NCBI GenBank assembly: GCA_910585525.1
Contig: CAJUFR010000009.1
Location: 1-60,432 of the forward strand
Direction of reading: 5' to 3'
DNA: 60,432 nt
Origin: an uncultured Angelakisella sp.
GTDB taxonomy: Bacteria > Bacillota > Clostridia > Oscillospirales > Ruminococcaceae
Under the pieces are notes generated by a model, which was given only the letters and a program-made list of their open reading frames with translations, made no database searches and was not told where the DNA came from. The position numbers and the translations under genes were made by a program. Positions 39,263 to 47,671 of this stretch are shown here, in pieces; position 1 is the first letter of the stretch, and the number at the start of each line of letters is the position of its first letter.

Positions 39263-39303
39263 AAACAGGTGCTGTTCCACCCACGGGACAGCACCTGTTT
39301 TTG
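39260..39303. terminator. Bidirectional terminator
   Basis: AAAAACAGGTGCTGT and ACAGCACCTGTTTTT form a long perfect stem. It ends the toxin gene and the convergent mfd gene. Confidence 0.92.
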
Positions 39304-39315
39304 GGGTCCGTATCA

Positions 39316-42300
39316 TCAGGAGGCCCCACCCCCCATCACCCCGATCACCTCCCGGATCACCTCCAGCGGCTTCTGGCCCTTCTGGGGCCTTACGGTGAAG
39401 TAGGGCTTCTGGCCGCCGCTGACCATCACACGGCCCTTCATCCCCTGGGTCAGGGTGATGATGGTCTCCAGGGCGGGGGGCGCTTCGGTGAAGAACAGGA
39501 GGTTTGTCCCCCGCTGGGTGATCTCCCGGATGCCCAGCTGGGCGGCGCCGTTGCGCACCAGGGCCACGTCCAGCAGACCCACCACCGAGGCCGGAGGCTC
39601 CCCGAACCGGTCGATGAGCTCGTCCATGGTATCCATGTAGTCCTCCCGGGTGTAGACACAGGCGATCTTTTTGTAGATATCGATGCGTTGGCTCAGTTCC
39701 GAGATGTACCGCTCCGGGATGTGGGCCTCGATCTGGATATCCACCAGGCACTCCCCGGCCTTCTTCACCGGCTCCCCCTTCTCCTCGCTGATGGCCTCCC
39801 CCAGCAGCTTCAGGTAGAGGTCGTACCCCACCGATTCCATCTGGCCATGCTGCTGGGTCCCCAGGATGTCCCCCGCCCCGCGGATCTCCAGGTCCCGCAT
39901 GGCGATGCGGAAGCCGGAGCCGAAGGCGGTGAACTCCCGGATGGCCGCCAGCCGCTTTTCCCCCACCTCGGTGAGGACACGGCCCCGGCGGAAGGTGAAG
40001 TAGGCGTAGGCCCGGCGGGTGCTCCGGCCCACCCGGCCCCGTAGCTGGTACAGCTGGGAAAGGCCCATGCAGTCGGCGTCCTCGATGATGAGGGTGTTGC
40101 AGTTGGGCACGTCGATGCCCGCCTCGATGATGGTGGTGCAGACCAGTACATCGATCTCCCGCTCCAGCAGCTGGCGCCAGATATCGGAAAGTTCGTCCTC
40201 CCCCATCTTGCCGTGGGCGGTGCGGATGGACGCCCCGGGGAGTTTTTCTCCCAGCCGGGCGGCGCAGCTTTGGATGGAATCCACCCGGTTGTGGAGGTAG
40301 AACACCTGTCCCCCCCGGCGCAGTTCCTTGCGGATGGCCTCGATGAGGATGGGCTCGTTGTACTCCAGGACGTAGGTCTGCACCGGGTGGCGGTCCTGGG
40401 GGGCCTCCTCGATGACGCTCATGTCCCGGATGCCGCTCATGGCCATGTTCAGCGTCCGGGGGATGGGGGTGGCGGAGAGGGTGAGGATATCCACGCTGGT
40501 GCGCAGTTCCTTGAACCGCTCCTTGTGGGCCACCCCGAACCGCTGCTCCTCGTCGATGATGCAGAGGCCCAGGTCTTTAAATCTTACATCCTTCTGCACC
40601 AGCTTGTGGGTGCCCACCACCACGTCGATGCGCCCCTCCTCCAGCTTTTTGATGATCTCCCGCTGCTGCTTGGGGGTGCGGAACCGGCTGAGGAGTTCCA
40701 CCGTAACAGGGTAGCCCTCCAGGCGGCGGAGGAAGGTCTGGTAGTGCTGCCAGGCCAGGATGGTGGTGGGGACCATGACGGCGCACTGCTTGCCATCCAG
40801 GACGCACTTAAAGACGGCCCGGAGCGCCACTTCGGTCTTGCCGAAGCCCACGTCGCCGCAGAGGAGACGGTCCATGGGGCTGGGCCGCTCCATGTCCGAC
40901 TTGATCTCCGAGATGCAGCGCAGCTGGTCGTCGGTCTCGTCGTACTCGAACCGTTCCTCGAACTCCCGCTGCCAGTCCCCGTCGGGGGAGAAAGCGAAGC
41001 CCTTGGTCTGGAGCCGCTTGGCGTAAAGCTGGATCAGCTCCTTGGCCATATCCGAGACCGCTTTTTTCACCCGCTGCCGGGTCTTGTTCCAGACGTCGGA
41101 ATTCAGCTTGTTCAGCCGGACGCCGGAATCCTCCCGGCCGCCGATGTACTTGGTGACCAGGTCCAGCTGGGTGACGGGGACAAATAGGGTGTCGGTGCCG
41201 GCGTAGCGTATCTTGATGTAGTCCTTGGCGACACCCTGTATCTCCTTTTTGACGATGCCCTCAAACACCCCGATGCCGTGGGCCACATGGACCACGTAGT
41301 CCCCGGGGGTCAGGTCGGCGATGTCCTGGATGGCCTTGCCCCGGCCCTTCTTGGCCCGGGCCTTTTTCTTCCGCCCCAGGCCCTGGGGGGCCCGGCCGTA
41401 GGTGATGGCCGCCAGCCGGTGGCCGGGGTACTCGAAGCCGGAGGAGAAGCCCCCTTCGCAGACCAGTACCTCCCCGGGGGCGTACAGCCCCGGCTCCGGC
41501 AGGTACCGGGCGGGGATCTGGTGCTTTTGCAGGTCGGTGACCAGGGCCAAGGCCCCCCGGCGGGTGCCATTAAAGACGTAGACGCAGTACCCCTCCCCCA
41601 GGTAGTGGTGCAGGTCCTCCAGCAGCGGCTCCAGCTGGCCCCCCCACACCGAGAGGGCCCCGGCGGAAAGGTCGGCCATCCCCCCCAGGGTAAGGCCGGG
41701 GTAGCTGCGGGGGAAGCTGTCCAGCAGCAGGGTGGGCACCTTCTGGAACAGGGCCGACAGGTCCCCGTAGGTCCGGGAGAACCGCCCCGCCATCCGGGAG
41801 AGCCCCCCCTGCTCCAGCAGCGCCTTGATGTCCTCGTCCTCCATCCACTGGTCGTGGAGCAGGCTCTCCTTTACCGCCGTCCCCTCGCTCACCGCCAGCA
41901 TGCGGCCCTCCAGGTAGTCCAGCAGGGAGGCCCCCTTGGGGTAGAGGATGGGGAAATACCGGTCGGCGCAGGCCAGGTCCCGGCACTCCTCCAGCCGGGC
42001 AATATCCCGCTCCAGGGCGGGGCCCGCCACCTCCCGCTGCTTGGGGGTGAGGCTGTCCAGATGCTCCTGGAGGAGGCCCGCCAGTTCCTCGGTGGTGTAA
42101 AGGAGTTCCCGGGCGGGGCCGACGGTGACCCCGGGCAGGGGGTCCTCCCGGCGCTGGCTTTCGGGGGAGAAGGCGGAGATGGTGTCGATCTCGTCCCCCC
42201 AGAACTCCACACGCACCGGCTGGGGCTGGTCCGGGGGCCACAGGTCCAGGATGCCGCCCCGCAGGGCGAACTGGCACAGCCCCTCCACCTGCTGGCACCG

Positions 42301-42783
42301 GGCGTACCCCGCCCACAGGAGGTGGCGGACCAGCTGCTCCGGCTTTATCTCCTGGCCGGGGGCCAGGGGGGTCACCGCCCGGCGCAGCGTATCCGGGGGG
42401 ATGGTGGGCTGGACAGCGGCGGCAGCCGAGGCCACTGCCACCGTCTGGGGCTGGGCGGCCAGGCGGCTGAGTACCGAAAGGCGCAGCTGTTCATACTCCC
42501 GGCTCACCCCCTCCACCTCCGCCAGGGTCAGTTCCCGTTCCGGGTAGTGGACGGCCAGGGGTTCCCCCAGGAAGAGGTTCAGGTCCTCGCAGAGGCGGAT
42601 GGCGCTCTGCTCGTCCTGGGTGACGATGACGGCCCCCCGCTCCGCCTCCCGGCAGAGGGCGGCCAAAAACTGGGCCTTGTGTATCTGCACCCCGCCGGTG
42701 AGGAGGACGGGGCCTTTATCTGCCCGCAGCGCGTCCCTTACCTTGCGGTACTCCTCCCAGGAGGTGATCAGTGCTTCCATCAT
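39316..42783 (-). CDS. mfd: Transcription-repair coupling factor
   Basis: 1155 residues, normal length. UvrB-like N-terminal domain, the RNA-polymerase interaction domain at about 490-540 (LTPGDYVVHVAHGIGVFEGI), the translocase with Walker A LCGDVGFGKTEVALRAVFKC at about 645, the IIDEEQRFGV box at about 745, SATPIPRTLNMAMSGIRDMS, and a C-terminal TRCF domain. It removes stalled RNA polymerase at lesions and recruits UvrA. The start overlaps the pth stop (ATGA), a conserved pth-mfd pair in Firmicutes. Confidence 0.97.
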   Translation of the reverse strand: MMEALITSWEEYRKVRDALRADKGPVLLTGGVQIHKAQFLAALCREAERGAVIVTQDEQSAIRLCEDLNLFLGEPLAVHYPERELTLAEVEGVSREYEQLRLSVLSRLAAQPQTVAVASAAAAVQPTIPPDTLRRAVTPLAPGQEIKPEQLVRHLLWAGYARCQQVEGLCQFALRGGILDLWPPDQPQPVRVEFWGDEIDTISAFSPESQRREDPLPGVTVGPARELLYTTEELAGLLQEHLDSLTPKQREVAGPALERDIARLEECRDLACADRYFPILYPKGASLLDYLEGRMLAVSEGTAVKESLLHDQWMEDEDIKALLEQGGLSRMAGRFSRTYGDLSALFQKVPTLLLDSFPRSYPGLTLGGMADLSAGALSVWGGQLEPLLEDLHHYLGEGYCVYVFNGTRRGALALVTDLQKHQIPARYLPEPGLYAPGEVLVCEGGFSSGFEYPGHRLAAITYGRAPQGLGRKKKARAKKGRGKAIQDIADLTPGDYVVHVAHGIGVFEGIVKKEIQGVAKDYIKIRYAGTDTLFVPVTQLDLVTKYIGGREDSGVRLNKLNSDVWNKTRQRVKKAVSDMAKELIQLYAKRLQTKGFAFSPDGDWQREFEERFEYDETDDQLRCISEIKSDMERPSPMDRLLCGDVGFGKTEVALRAVFKCVLDGKQCAVMVPTTILAWQHYQTFLRRLEGYPVTVELLSRFRTPKQQREIIKKLEEGRIDVVVGTHKLVQKDVRFKDLGLCIIDEEQRFGVAHKERFKELRTSVDILTLSATPIPRTLNMAMSGIRDMSVIEEAPQDRHPVQTYVLEYNEPILIEAIRKELRRGGQVFYLHNRVDSIQSCAARLGEKLPGASIRTAHGKMGEDELSDIWRQLLEREIDVLVCTTIIEAGIDVPNCNTLIIEDADCMGLSQLYQLRGRVGRSTRRAYAYFTFRRGRVLTEVGEKRLAAIREFTAFGSGFRIAMRDLEIRGAGDILGTQQHGQMESVGYDLYLKLLGEAISEEKGEPVKKAGECLVDIQIEAHIPERYISELSQRIDIYKKIACVYTREDYMDTMDELIDRFGEPPASVVGLLDVALVRNGAAQLGIREITQRGTNLLFFTEAPPALETIITLTQGMKGRVMVSGGQKPYFTVRPQKGQKPLEVIREVIGVMGGGAS

Positions 42784-43457
42784 AGCGTTTTTTCCTCTCC
42801 TCGCTGGGGCGGGGTGGGGCCCGTCCGGTTGTACTTGCTCATCGCCTCATCCGCCCTGCCCTCCACCATCAGCTGGCAGATGGGGAGGATATCGGAGAAA
42901 AGCCCCTCCAGCGTCTTGGCGTCCTGGGGGGAGAACTTACCCAGCACCCAGTCGGCCAGGTCGTAGTCGGGGTGGGGCTTCTGACCCACCCCGATCTTCA
43001 CCCGGGGGAAGTCGTCCCGCCCGGTGAGATATATGATGTTCTTAAGGCCGTTATGCCCCCCGGCGCTGCCTTTTTTGCGGATGCGCAGCGCCCCCACCGG
43101 CAGGCTGATGTCGTCCATCAGCACCAGCACCCGGTCCATGGGCACCTTGTGGAAGGCGGCGGCCTCCTGGACCGCCTGGCCGCTGAGGTTCATGTAGGTG
43201 CCGGGGGCCATCAGCAGCACCCGCTTGCCGGCGATGACGGCGTCGCCGCAGAGGGACTTGAACCGCAGCTTTTCCACCCGGACCCCCAGCTTTTGGGCCA
43301 GGGCCTCCAGGGCCATCCGCCCGGCGTTGTGGCGGGTGCCCTCGTACTCCCGCCCGGGGTTGCCCAGTCCCACGATGATATGCTCCACCGGCCCGGCGGG
43401 CACCGTCTCCCGCCGCCCGGCGGATATTTTGGCAAACAGCTCGTCCAGGGTGCTCAT
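42780..43457 (-). CDS. pth: Peptidyl-tRNA hydrolase
   Basis: 225 residues, longer than the usual ~190 because of an N-terminal extension of about 25 residues (MSTLDELFAKISAGRRETVP) and a C-terminal tail. Core motifs: IIVGLGNPGREYEGTRHNAG with catalytic His, LLMAPGTYMNLSGQAV, LVLMDDISLPVGALRIRKKG and SAGGHNGLKNI. Releases tRNA from peptidyl-tRNA. Coupled to mfd. Confidence 0.96.
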   Translation of the reverse strand: MSTLDELFAKISAGRRETVPAGPVEHIIVGLGNPGREYEGTRHNAGRMALEALAQKLGVRVEKLRFKSLCGDAVIAGKRVLLMAPGTYMNLSGQAVQEAAAFHKVPMDRVLVLMDDISLPVGALRIRKKGSAGGHNGLKNIIYLTGRDDFPRVKIGVGQKPHPDYDLADWVLGKFSPQDAKTLEGLFSDILPICQLMVEGRADEAMSKYNRTGPTPPQRGEEKTL

Positions 43458-43491
43458 GGCAGTTCTCCTTTTTTCGGCATTTTTCCGGCCT

Positions 43492-43545
43492 GCCGGTAAA
43501 CAGGCAGCGGGCAGGACGGGGTAAGCCCCTGCCCTGCCTGTTGTC
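43492..43545 (-). terminator. Terminator upstream of pth
   Basis: Minus strand ACAGGCAGGGCAGG pairs with CCTGCCCGCTGCCTGT, followed by TTTA. It ends transcription from the small gene at 43585-43917. Confidence 0.6.
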
Positions 43546-43584
43546 CTTTGCCGTAATGTATTTTACGATAAAATAGGGGTCCTG

Positions 43585-43917
43585 TCAATCTTCCCCCGGA
43601 TGCACCCTCCGGCACTTCTCCAGCGGCGCGTACTCCTCCCGGGAAATGTAGATCTCCGCCGAGCGGGCCAGGTCATTGTCCAGGATCGGGCCTTTGCGGA
43701 ACAGGTCCAGCACCGCCTTCCAGGCCGTCCCGGCGTCCTCCGCCTCCAGCCAAATGGCCATCAGCGGACCGGCGCCCTCCTGGTCGATATAGTCATAGCC
43801 GCCGTCCTTCACCGCCTCCCCGGTGGCCTGCTCCACCAGGTCGGGTATCCGGTAGCGCAGGTCCAGGTCCGGGTTGTTCAGCTTTCCCGGATCCAAAAGC
43901 ACCAATACTGTCTCCAT
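43585..43917 (-). CDS. Small acidic hypothetical protein
   Basis: 110 residues from ATG 43917 with AGGAGGGCAGGAT upstream; the longer frame is unlikely. Reads METVLVLLDPGKLNNPDLDL then VKDGGYDYIDQEGAGPLMAI and ends in EKCRRVHPGED. An alpha-beta fold is likely. It resembles small immunity-type proteins of Firmicutes, but I do not recognise the family and no toxin gene is nearby. Between the ABC importer and pth. Confidence 0.6.
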   Translation of the reverse strand: METVLVLLDPGKLNNPDLDLRYRIPDLVEQATGEAVKDGGYDYIDQEGAGPLMAIWLEAEDAGTAWKAVLDLFRKGPILDNDLARSAEIYISREEYAPLEKCRRVHPGED

Positions 43918-43978
43918 ATCCTGCCCTCCTAGTTTTTTGTTTATCATACCATACCCGAGCGGGCATAGCAAGGGATGG

Positions 43979-44722
43979 CTACCCCCGGGCCGTCCCCAAA
44001 AAGGCCGCCGTGGCGGGATTTTTGGGCCGGGAAAAGACCTCCTGGGGGGGCCCTTCCTCGGCGATGGCACCGTCCTTCATGAACAGGACACGGGTGGCGG
44101 CCTCCCGGGCGAAGGACATCTCGTGGGTCACCACCAGCATGGTCATCCGCTCCTCCGCCAGCTGGCCCATGATGGCAAGCACCTCCCCGGTAAGCTGGGG
44201 GTCCAGGGCGGAGGTTGGCTCGTCAAAGAGCATGATCTCCGGGCTCTTCATCAGCGCCCGGGCGATGGCCACCCGCTGCTTCTGGCCGCCGGACAGCTTG
44301 GAGGGGTAGACCTCCGCCTTGTCCAGCAGCCCCACCTTCTCCAGCAGGCGGCGGCACTTCTCCTCCCCGTCCCCCGCCCCGGGGGTGGTCATCCGGTAGG
44401 GCTCGATGAGGTTCTGCTTCACCGTCATGTGGGGAAAGAGGTTGAAGTTCTGGAACACCATCCCCATCCGCCCGGCAAGGGCCCGTCGGCGGGCCGCCGG
44501 GGGATAGCTCCCCCGGGTGATGAACGGCTCCCCGTCGATGGTCACCGTCCCGCCGTCCACCGTCTCCAGGTCGATGAGACACCGCAGCAGGGTGGATTTG
44601 CCGGAGCCGGAGGAGCCGATGATGGCGATGACGTCCCCCTGCTCCACATCAAAGGAGACCTCCCGCAGCACGGGAAGTTCTCCAAAGGATTTTCTCAGCT
44701 GTTTGACCTCCAGAAAGGGCAT
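43979..44722 (-). CDS. Amino-acid ABC importer, ATPase
   Basis: 247 residues from ATG 44722 (AGGAGG 6 bases upstream; ATG 44728 touches it). Walker A IIGSSGSGKSTLL, Q loop MVFQNFNLFPHMTVKQN, signature KLSGGQKQRVAIARAL, Walker B IMLFDEPTSALDP, H loop VVTHEMSFAREAA. The GlnQ/HisP class of polar amino-acid importers. Forms an operon with the permease and binding protein. Confidence 0.94.
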   Translation of the reverse strand: MPFLEVKQLRKSFGELPVLREVSFDVEQGDVIAIIGSSGSGKSTLLRCLIDLETVDGGTVTIDGEPFITRGSYPPAARRRALAGRMGMVFQNFNLFPHMTVKQNLIEPYRMTTPGAGDGEEKCRRLLEKVGLLDKAEVYPSKLSGGQKQRVAIARALMKSPEIMLFDEPTSALDPQLTGEVLAIMGQLAEERMTMLVVTHEMSFAREAATRVLFMKDGAIAEEGPPQEVFSRPKNPATAAFLGTARG

Positions 44723-44743
44723 GGTCATCCTCCTTACAGCTTC

Positions 44744-45403
44744 TCAGTAGTCGAATTTTTTCTCCAGCGCCTTGAGGGCCCAGGTGATCACCAGGTTCAT
44801 CCCCAGGTAGATGAGACCGGCCACCACAAAGGGGAAGGTCTTGCCGGTGGAACTGACAGCGGACTTGGCGAATTGCAGTACCTCCGGCACCGCCAGGGTG
44901 AACATCAGGGAGGTGTCCTTGATGAGGGTGATGGTCTCGTTGGAGATGGAGGGCATCGCCACCCGGAGCATCTGGGGGGCCACCACCCGCAGGATGGTCT
45001 GGCGGCGGCTGAGGCCCAGCACCTTGGCGGCCTCATACTGCCCCGGGTCCACCGCCAGCAGCCCGCCCCGGAATATCTCCGCAAAGTAGGCGGCGTAGTT
45101 GAGGACAAAGCCCCAGATGGTGGCGGTGAACCGCCCCAGGGTGGCGAACCACTCCCCCACATAGGGGAGGTAGGGCAGGCCGAAGTAGATGAACAGCAGC
45201 TGGAGCACCAGGGGGGTGCTGCGCATCAGGTAGACGAACACCTTGGAGATCCACCGCAGGGGCGGGATGCTGCTGCGCATCAGCAGGGTGATGAGAAAGC
45301 CCAGGGGGAGGGAGGCCAGGATGGTGATGAAGAACAGCTTCAACGTGTTGCCCAGCCCCTCCCCCACCCGGAGGAATGTCCCGATGATGTAAGAAATGTC
45401 CAT
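44744..45403 (-). CDS. Amino-acid ABC importer, permease
   Basis: 219 residues with about five membrane segments. The polar-amino-acid permease signature is present: LRVGEGLGNTLKLFFITILA, VYLMRSTPLVLQLLFIYFGL and the EAA loop region EAAKVLGLSRRQTILRVVAP. Between the binding protein (3-base gap) and the ATPase gene. Confidence 0.93.
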   Translation of the reverse strand: MDISYIIGTFLRVGEGLGNTLKLFFITILASLPLGFLITLLMRSSIPPLRWISKVFVYLMRSTPLVLQLLFIYFGLPYLPYVGEWFATLGRFTATIWGFVLNYAAYFAEIFRGGLLAVDPGQYEAAKVLGLSRRQTILRVVAPQMLRVAMPSISNETITLIKDTSLMFTLAVPEVLQFAKSAVSSTGKTFPFVVAGLIYLGMNLVITWALKALEKKFDY

Positions 45404-45406
45404 AGC

Positions 45407-46264
45407 CTACTTCTGGTACTGGAAGATGATCCGGTCCTCGCCGAACCACTTCTGGCTGATCTGGGCAGCGGTGCCGTCCTTTACCAACTCGTCCAGGGCT
45501 CCCAGTATCTGGTTGGCCAGCTGCTGGTTCCCCTTCTTGAAGGCAATGCCGTATTCCTCGTCAGCCAGCTGCTCCTCCAGAATGGTCAGCTTGCCCTCGC
45601 CGTTCTCGGCGATGTAGTAGTCGCCGAACACCTTGTCGATGACCACCGCGTCGATGCGGCCGATCTTCAGGTCGCTGAACAGAGAGATGTTTTCCGGGGC
45701 CTTCACCAGTTCCTTCTCGGTGCCGGCGGCGGCGCAGGCGGCGTAAGCCTCATCGGCGGAGGAGCCGTCCTGAAGGGCCACCACCTTGCCCGCCAGGTCG
45801 GCCAGGGTCTGGATGCCGGAATCCTTCCCCACCACGATGACCTGGGCGTTGGCGATGTAGGCCGTGGACATGAGCATGGTCTCCTGCCGCGCCGGGGTGA
45901 TGGTGAGGCCGTTCCAAAGGACATCCACCTTGCCGCCATTCAACTCCCCTTCCTTGGAGGTCCAGTTGATGGGGGTGGGGACTGCCTCGATGCCCAGCTT
46001 GTCGCAGACCGCCTTTGCCAGGTCGATGTCAAAGCCCACCAGCTGGTTCTGGTCGTCCCGGAAGCCCATGGGAGGGAACTGGTCGTCCAGCCCGATGATC
46101 AGCTTCTCTGGGACAGCAGGCTCCGCCGGGGTGGAAGCCTCCGGGGAAGCGGAAACCGGAGCGGGATCAGGAGCCGCCGGGGAGGCCGGGGCAGGAGCGC
46201 CGCCGCAGGCGGCAAGGAGGGAGAGGGCCAGCAACAGGGCGACAGCGGAAAGGATCTGTTTCAT
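45407..46264 (-). CDS. Amino-acid-binding lipoprotein
   Basis: 285 residues from ATG 46264. Lipobox SLLAACGG, a Pro/Ala linker, then the SBP_bac_3 fold: LIIGLDDQFPPMGFRDDQNQ, LVGFDIDLAKAVCDKLGIEA and WNGLTITPARQETMLMSTAY. Captures an amino acid at the cell surface for the permease. First gene of the operon. Ligand cannot be told; cystine, glutamine and arginine binders look alike at this level. Confidence 0.92.
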   Translation of the reverse strand: MKQILSAVALLLALSLLAACGGAPAPASPAAPDPAPVSASPEASTPAEPAVPEKLIIGLDDQFPPMGFRDDQNQLVGFDIDLAKAVCDKLGIEAVPTPINWTSKEGELNGGKVDVLWNGLTITPARQETMLMSTAYIANAQVIVVGKDSGIQTLADLAGKVVALQDGSSADEAYAACAAAGTEKELVKAPENISLFSDLKIGRIDAVVIDKVFGDYYIAENGEGKLTILEEQLADEEYGIAFKKGNQQLANQILGALDELVKDGTAAQISQKWFGEDRIIFQYQK

Positions 46265-46339
46265 GGTAATACCTCCATCTTGTCTGGCGTTCATCCGCCC
46301 CGGAGAAGGGAGCAGGTGAACGGGTAGGGTGATAGATGT

Positions 46340-46375
46340 ATTATATACTTTAGTATGCTACTATGCTACTACGAT
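46340..46375 (-). promoter_or_regulatory. Promoter region with repeated TAGTAGCATA motif
   Basis: Minus strand has TATAAT (46340-46345), and upstream the direct repeat GTAGCATAGTAGCATA where the -35 box should be. The real -35 match is poor (TAGCAT), which suggests an activator or repressor acts on the repeats. Confidence 0.5.
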
Positions 46376-46570
46376 AATAAAGCAAAAACTCTGGGTATTT
46401 GGAAATATGTCACAGAAACTTTGATTTTTGTTGTTTTTCGCATGAATACGCAATATTTTGCATCCATGAGCCGTTCAAAGGCAGGCCGAGACGGCTTTTT
46501 GCCAGTTGCACCCCTTCTTTCCCCCCGGCATAGCATGAACCAATAAACCATGTCACAGGAGGGGTCATTT

Positions 46571-46930
46571 ATGATGTACAGCGCCGCAAAGAGCCTTTTT
46601 GCCATCCTGGTGGGGTACCTGGCCCTGGTGGGGCTCACCCAGATATGCCTCACCGTGGCCCGTTGGTTCTCCACCGCCGGTGAGATGGACCGCTGCTGGC
46701 TGCTGGTGGTAGCAGCCCCCCAGGACCAGGGCATCGAAATGCGCCTGCGCCAAGCCCACAGCCAAGCCGCCAGCGCCCCCGCTATGGACGGCGTCCGCAT
46801 GGCGGTGGTAGACGCCGGCGCAGACAGTGAAACACTGCAAATCTGCAAATGCTTCTGCCAAGAAAAGCACCTCCCCCTAGTAGCCCCAGAGGAGTTGGCA
46901 GGATTGGTGGCAGGAAAGAAGCAGGAGTAG
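46571..46930 (+). CDS. Small single-pass membrane protein
   Basis: 119 residues from ATG 46571, with AGGAGGGG 9 bases upstream. One membrane segment at about 7-27 (LFAILVGYLALVGLTQICLT), then a cytoplasmic or extracellular alpha-beta domain (DRCWLLVVAAPQDQGIEMRL, MAVVDAGADSETLQICKCFC). The short domain recalls small regulators of spore or envelope proteins, but no family is recognised. Confidence 0.6.
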   Translation: MMYSAAKSLFAILVGYLALVGLTQICLTVARWFSTAGEMDRCWLLVVAAPQDQGIEMRLRQAHSQAASAPAMDGVRMAVVDAGADSETLQICKCFCQEKHLPLVAPEELAGLVAGKKQE

Positions 46931-47231
46931 AAGCAGCAGCAAAAGCCAAAAGCACCCCCACCCCCCGCAGGGAATCAAAATCCGCCGGAGGCACCTTATC
47001 AGGCCAACTTCAAGGAGGGAGCGGGCGCAACTACCCACTTTAGCGGCTGCTAAGACCATCCCACCCCGCAGCCAGCCGCCTGACCAAGCATCGAGCCGCC
47101 AAGGCAGACATCTATCATGGCGCCAGACAGCACTCCAGCCCAAGCGGACTGGGCGGCGTCAGAGGGTCCGTTTTTTAGCGACCGACGCCTTTGGCCGTCC
47201 GGGTCCAGGGCGTAGCCCTGGTCGCTCTTTG

Positions 47232-47259
47232 CCTTCTTTCTGTCGACACAGAAAGAAGG
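47232..47259. repeat. 12-bp-arm palindrome
   Basis: CCTTCTTTCTGT and ACAGAAAGAAGG separated by CGAC. No T run follows directly; a REP-like element. Confidence 0.6.
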
Positions 47260-47353
47260 GCCCCGCCGGCGAGGCGGTCGAAGAGATGTCTTGAAAATTG
47301 CAAAAAAGGGTATGGTGAGGAACGAGACCAAAAGGGGAAACCCCGCAACATTC

Positions 47354-47392
47354 AAAAAACGCCCGCTCACCGTACCGGTGAACGGGCTGTTT
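47354..47392 (+). terminator. Possible terminator in the repeat block
   Basis: GCCCGCTCACCG and CGGTGAACGGGC pair, followed by TGTTTTG. Confidence 0.5.
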
Positions 47393-47566
47393 TGAAGGAA
47401 AGAACCTGCAAAGGGAAAGAAAAACGCTCCTGCGGGTAGGTGCAGGGTAGTCTCGTTCTGGCCGCCGTGCTTGTTACTTCGAGAAAAACGCCAGAAAAAG
47501 AAAACCTCTCCAGCCCTACTCAAAACCATTTTATTTCCCGGCGGCGGCCTTTTAAAAGCTGTCTTA

Positions 47567-47660
47567 GTCTCCAGGCAGTCACTATCGTTTTATACTTTGG
47601 TAAGGCTGCGCAGCAGCCGGGTAGGGCCTGACGGCGGCGGCACGCCGCTTTCGCCCCGCA
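47567..47660 (+). repeat. Dispersed GTCTCCAGGCA repeat, single copy
   Basis: GTCTCCAGGCA, then GGTAAGGC, a GC hairpin, CCGGGTAGGGC and GGCGGCACGCC in the same order as the 118-bp tandem units at 59809-60133, but more diverged. Confidence 0.7.
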
Positions 47661-47671
47661 GGCGCTCTCCC

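Larger units (their letters stand above)
46931..47671. repeat. Intergenic region with repeat-family DNA
   Basis: 741 bases without a convincing gene. Contents: a CCTTCTTTCTGT/ACAGAAAGAAGG palindrome with a 4-base loop (47232-47259), a hairpin GCCCGCTCACCG/CGGTGAACGGGC with a T run (about 47357-47392), and one copy of the GTCTCCAGGCA repeat at 47567-47660. The ORF at 47191-47439 is low-complexity antisense-like and rejected. The block looks like non-coding repeats piled between two convergent genes. Confidence 0.55.

Noticed and set aside
41278..42966. Plus-strand frame of 562 codons over mfd
   Set aside because: Antisense to the conserved mfd N-terminal part; Gly/His/Gln-rich low-complexity translation.
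43874..46327. Very long plus-strand frame (817 codons) over the amino-acid importer genes
   Set aside because: It is antisense to three clear ABC genes; long antisense frames arise from GC-rich third codon positions.
47191..47439. Possible small basic protein in the repeat gap
   Set aside because: Translation covers a palindrome and a hairpin and looks like repeat DNA; no ribosome site.
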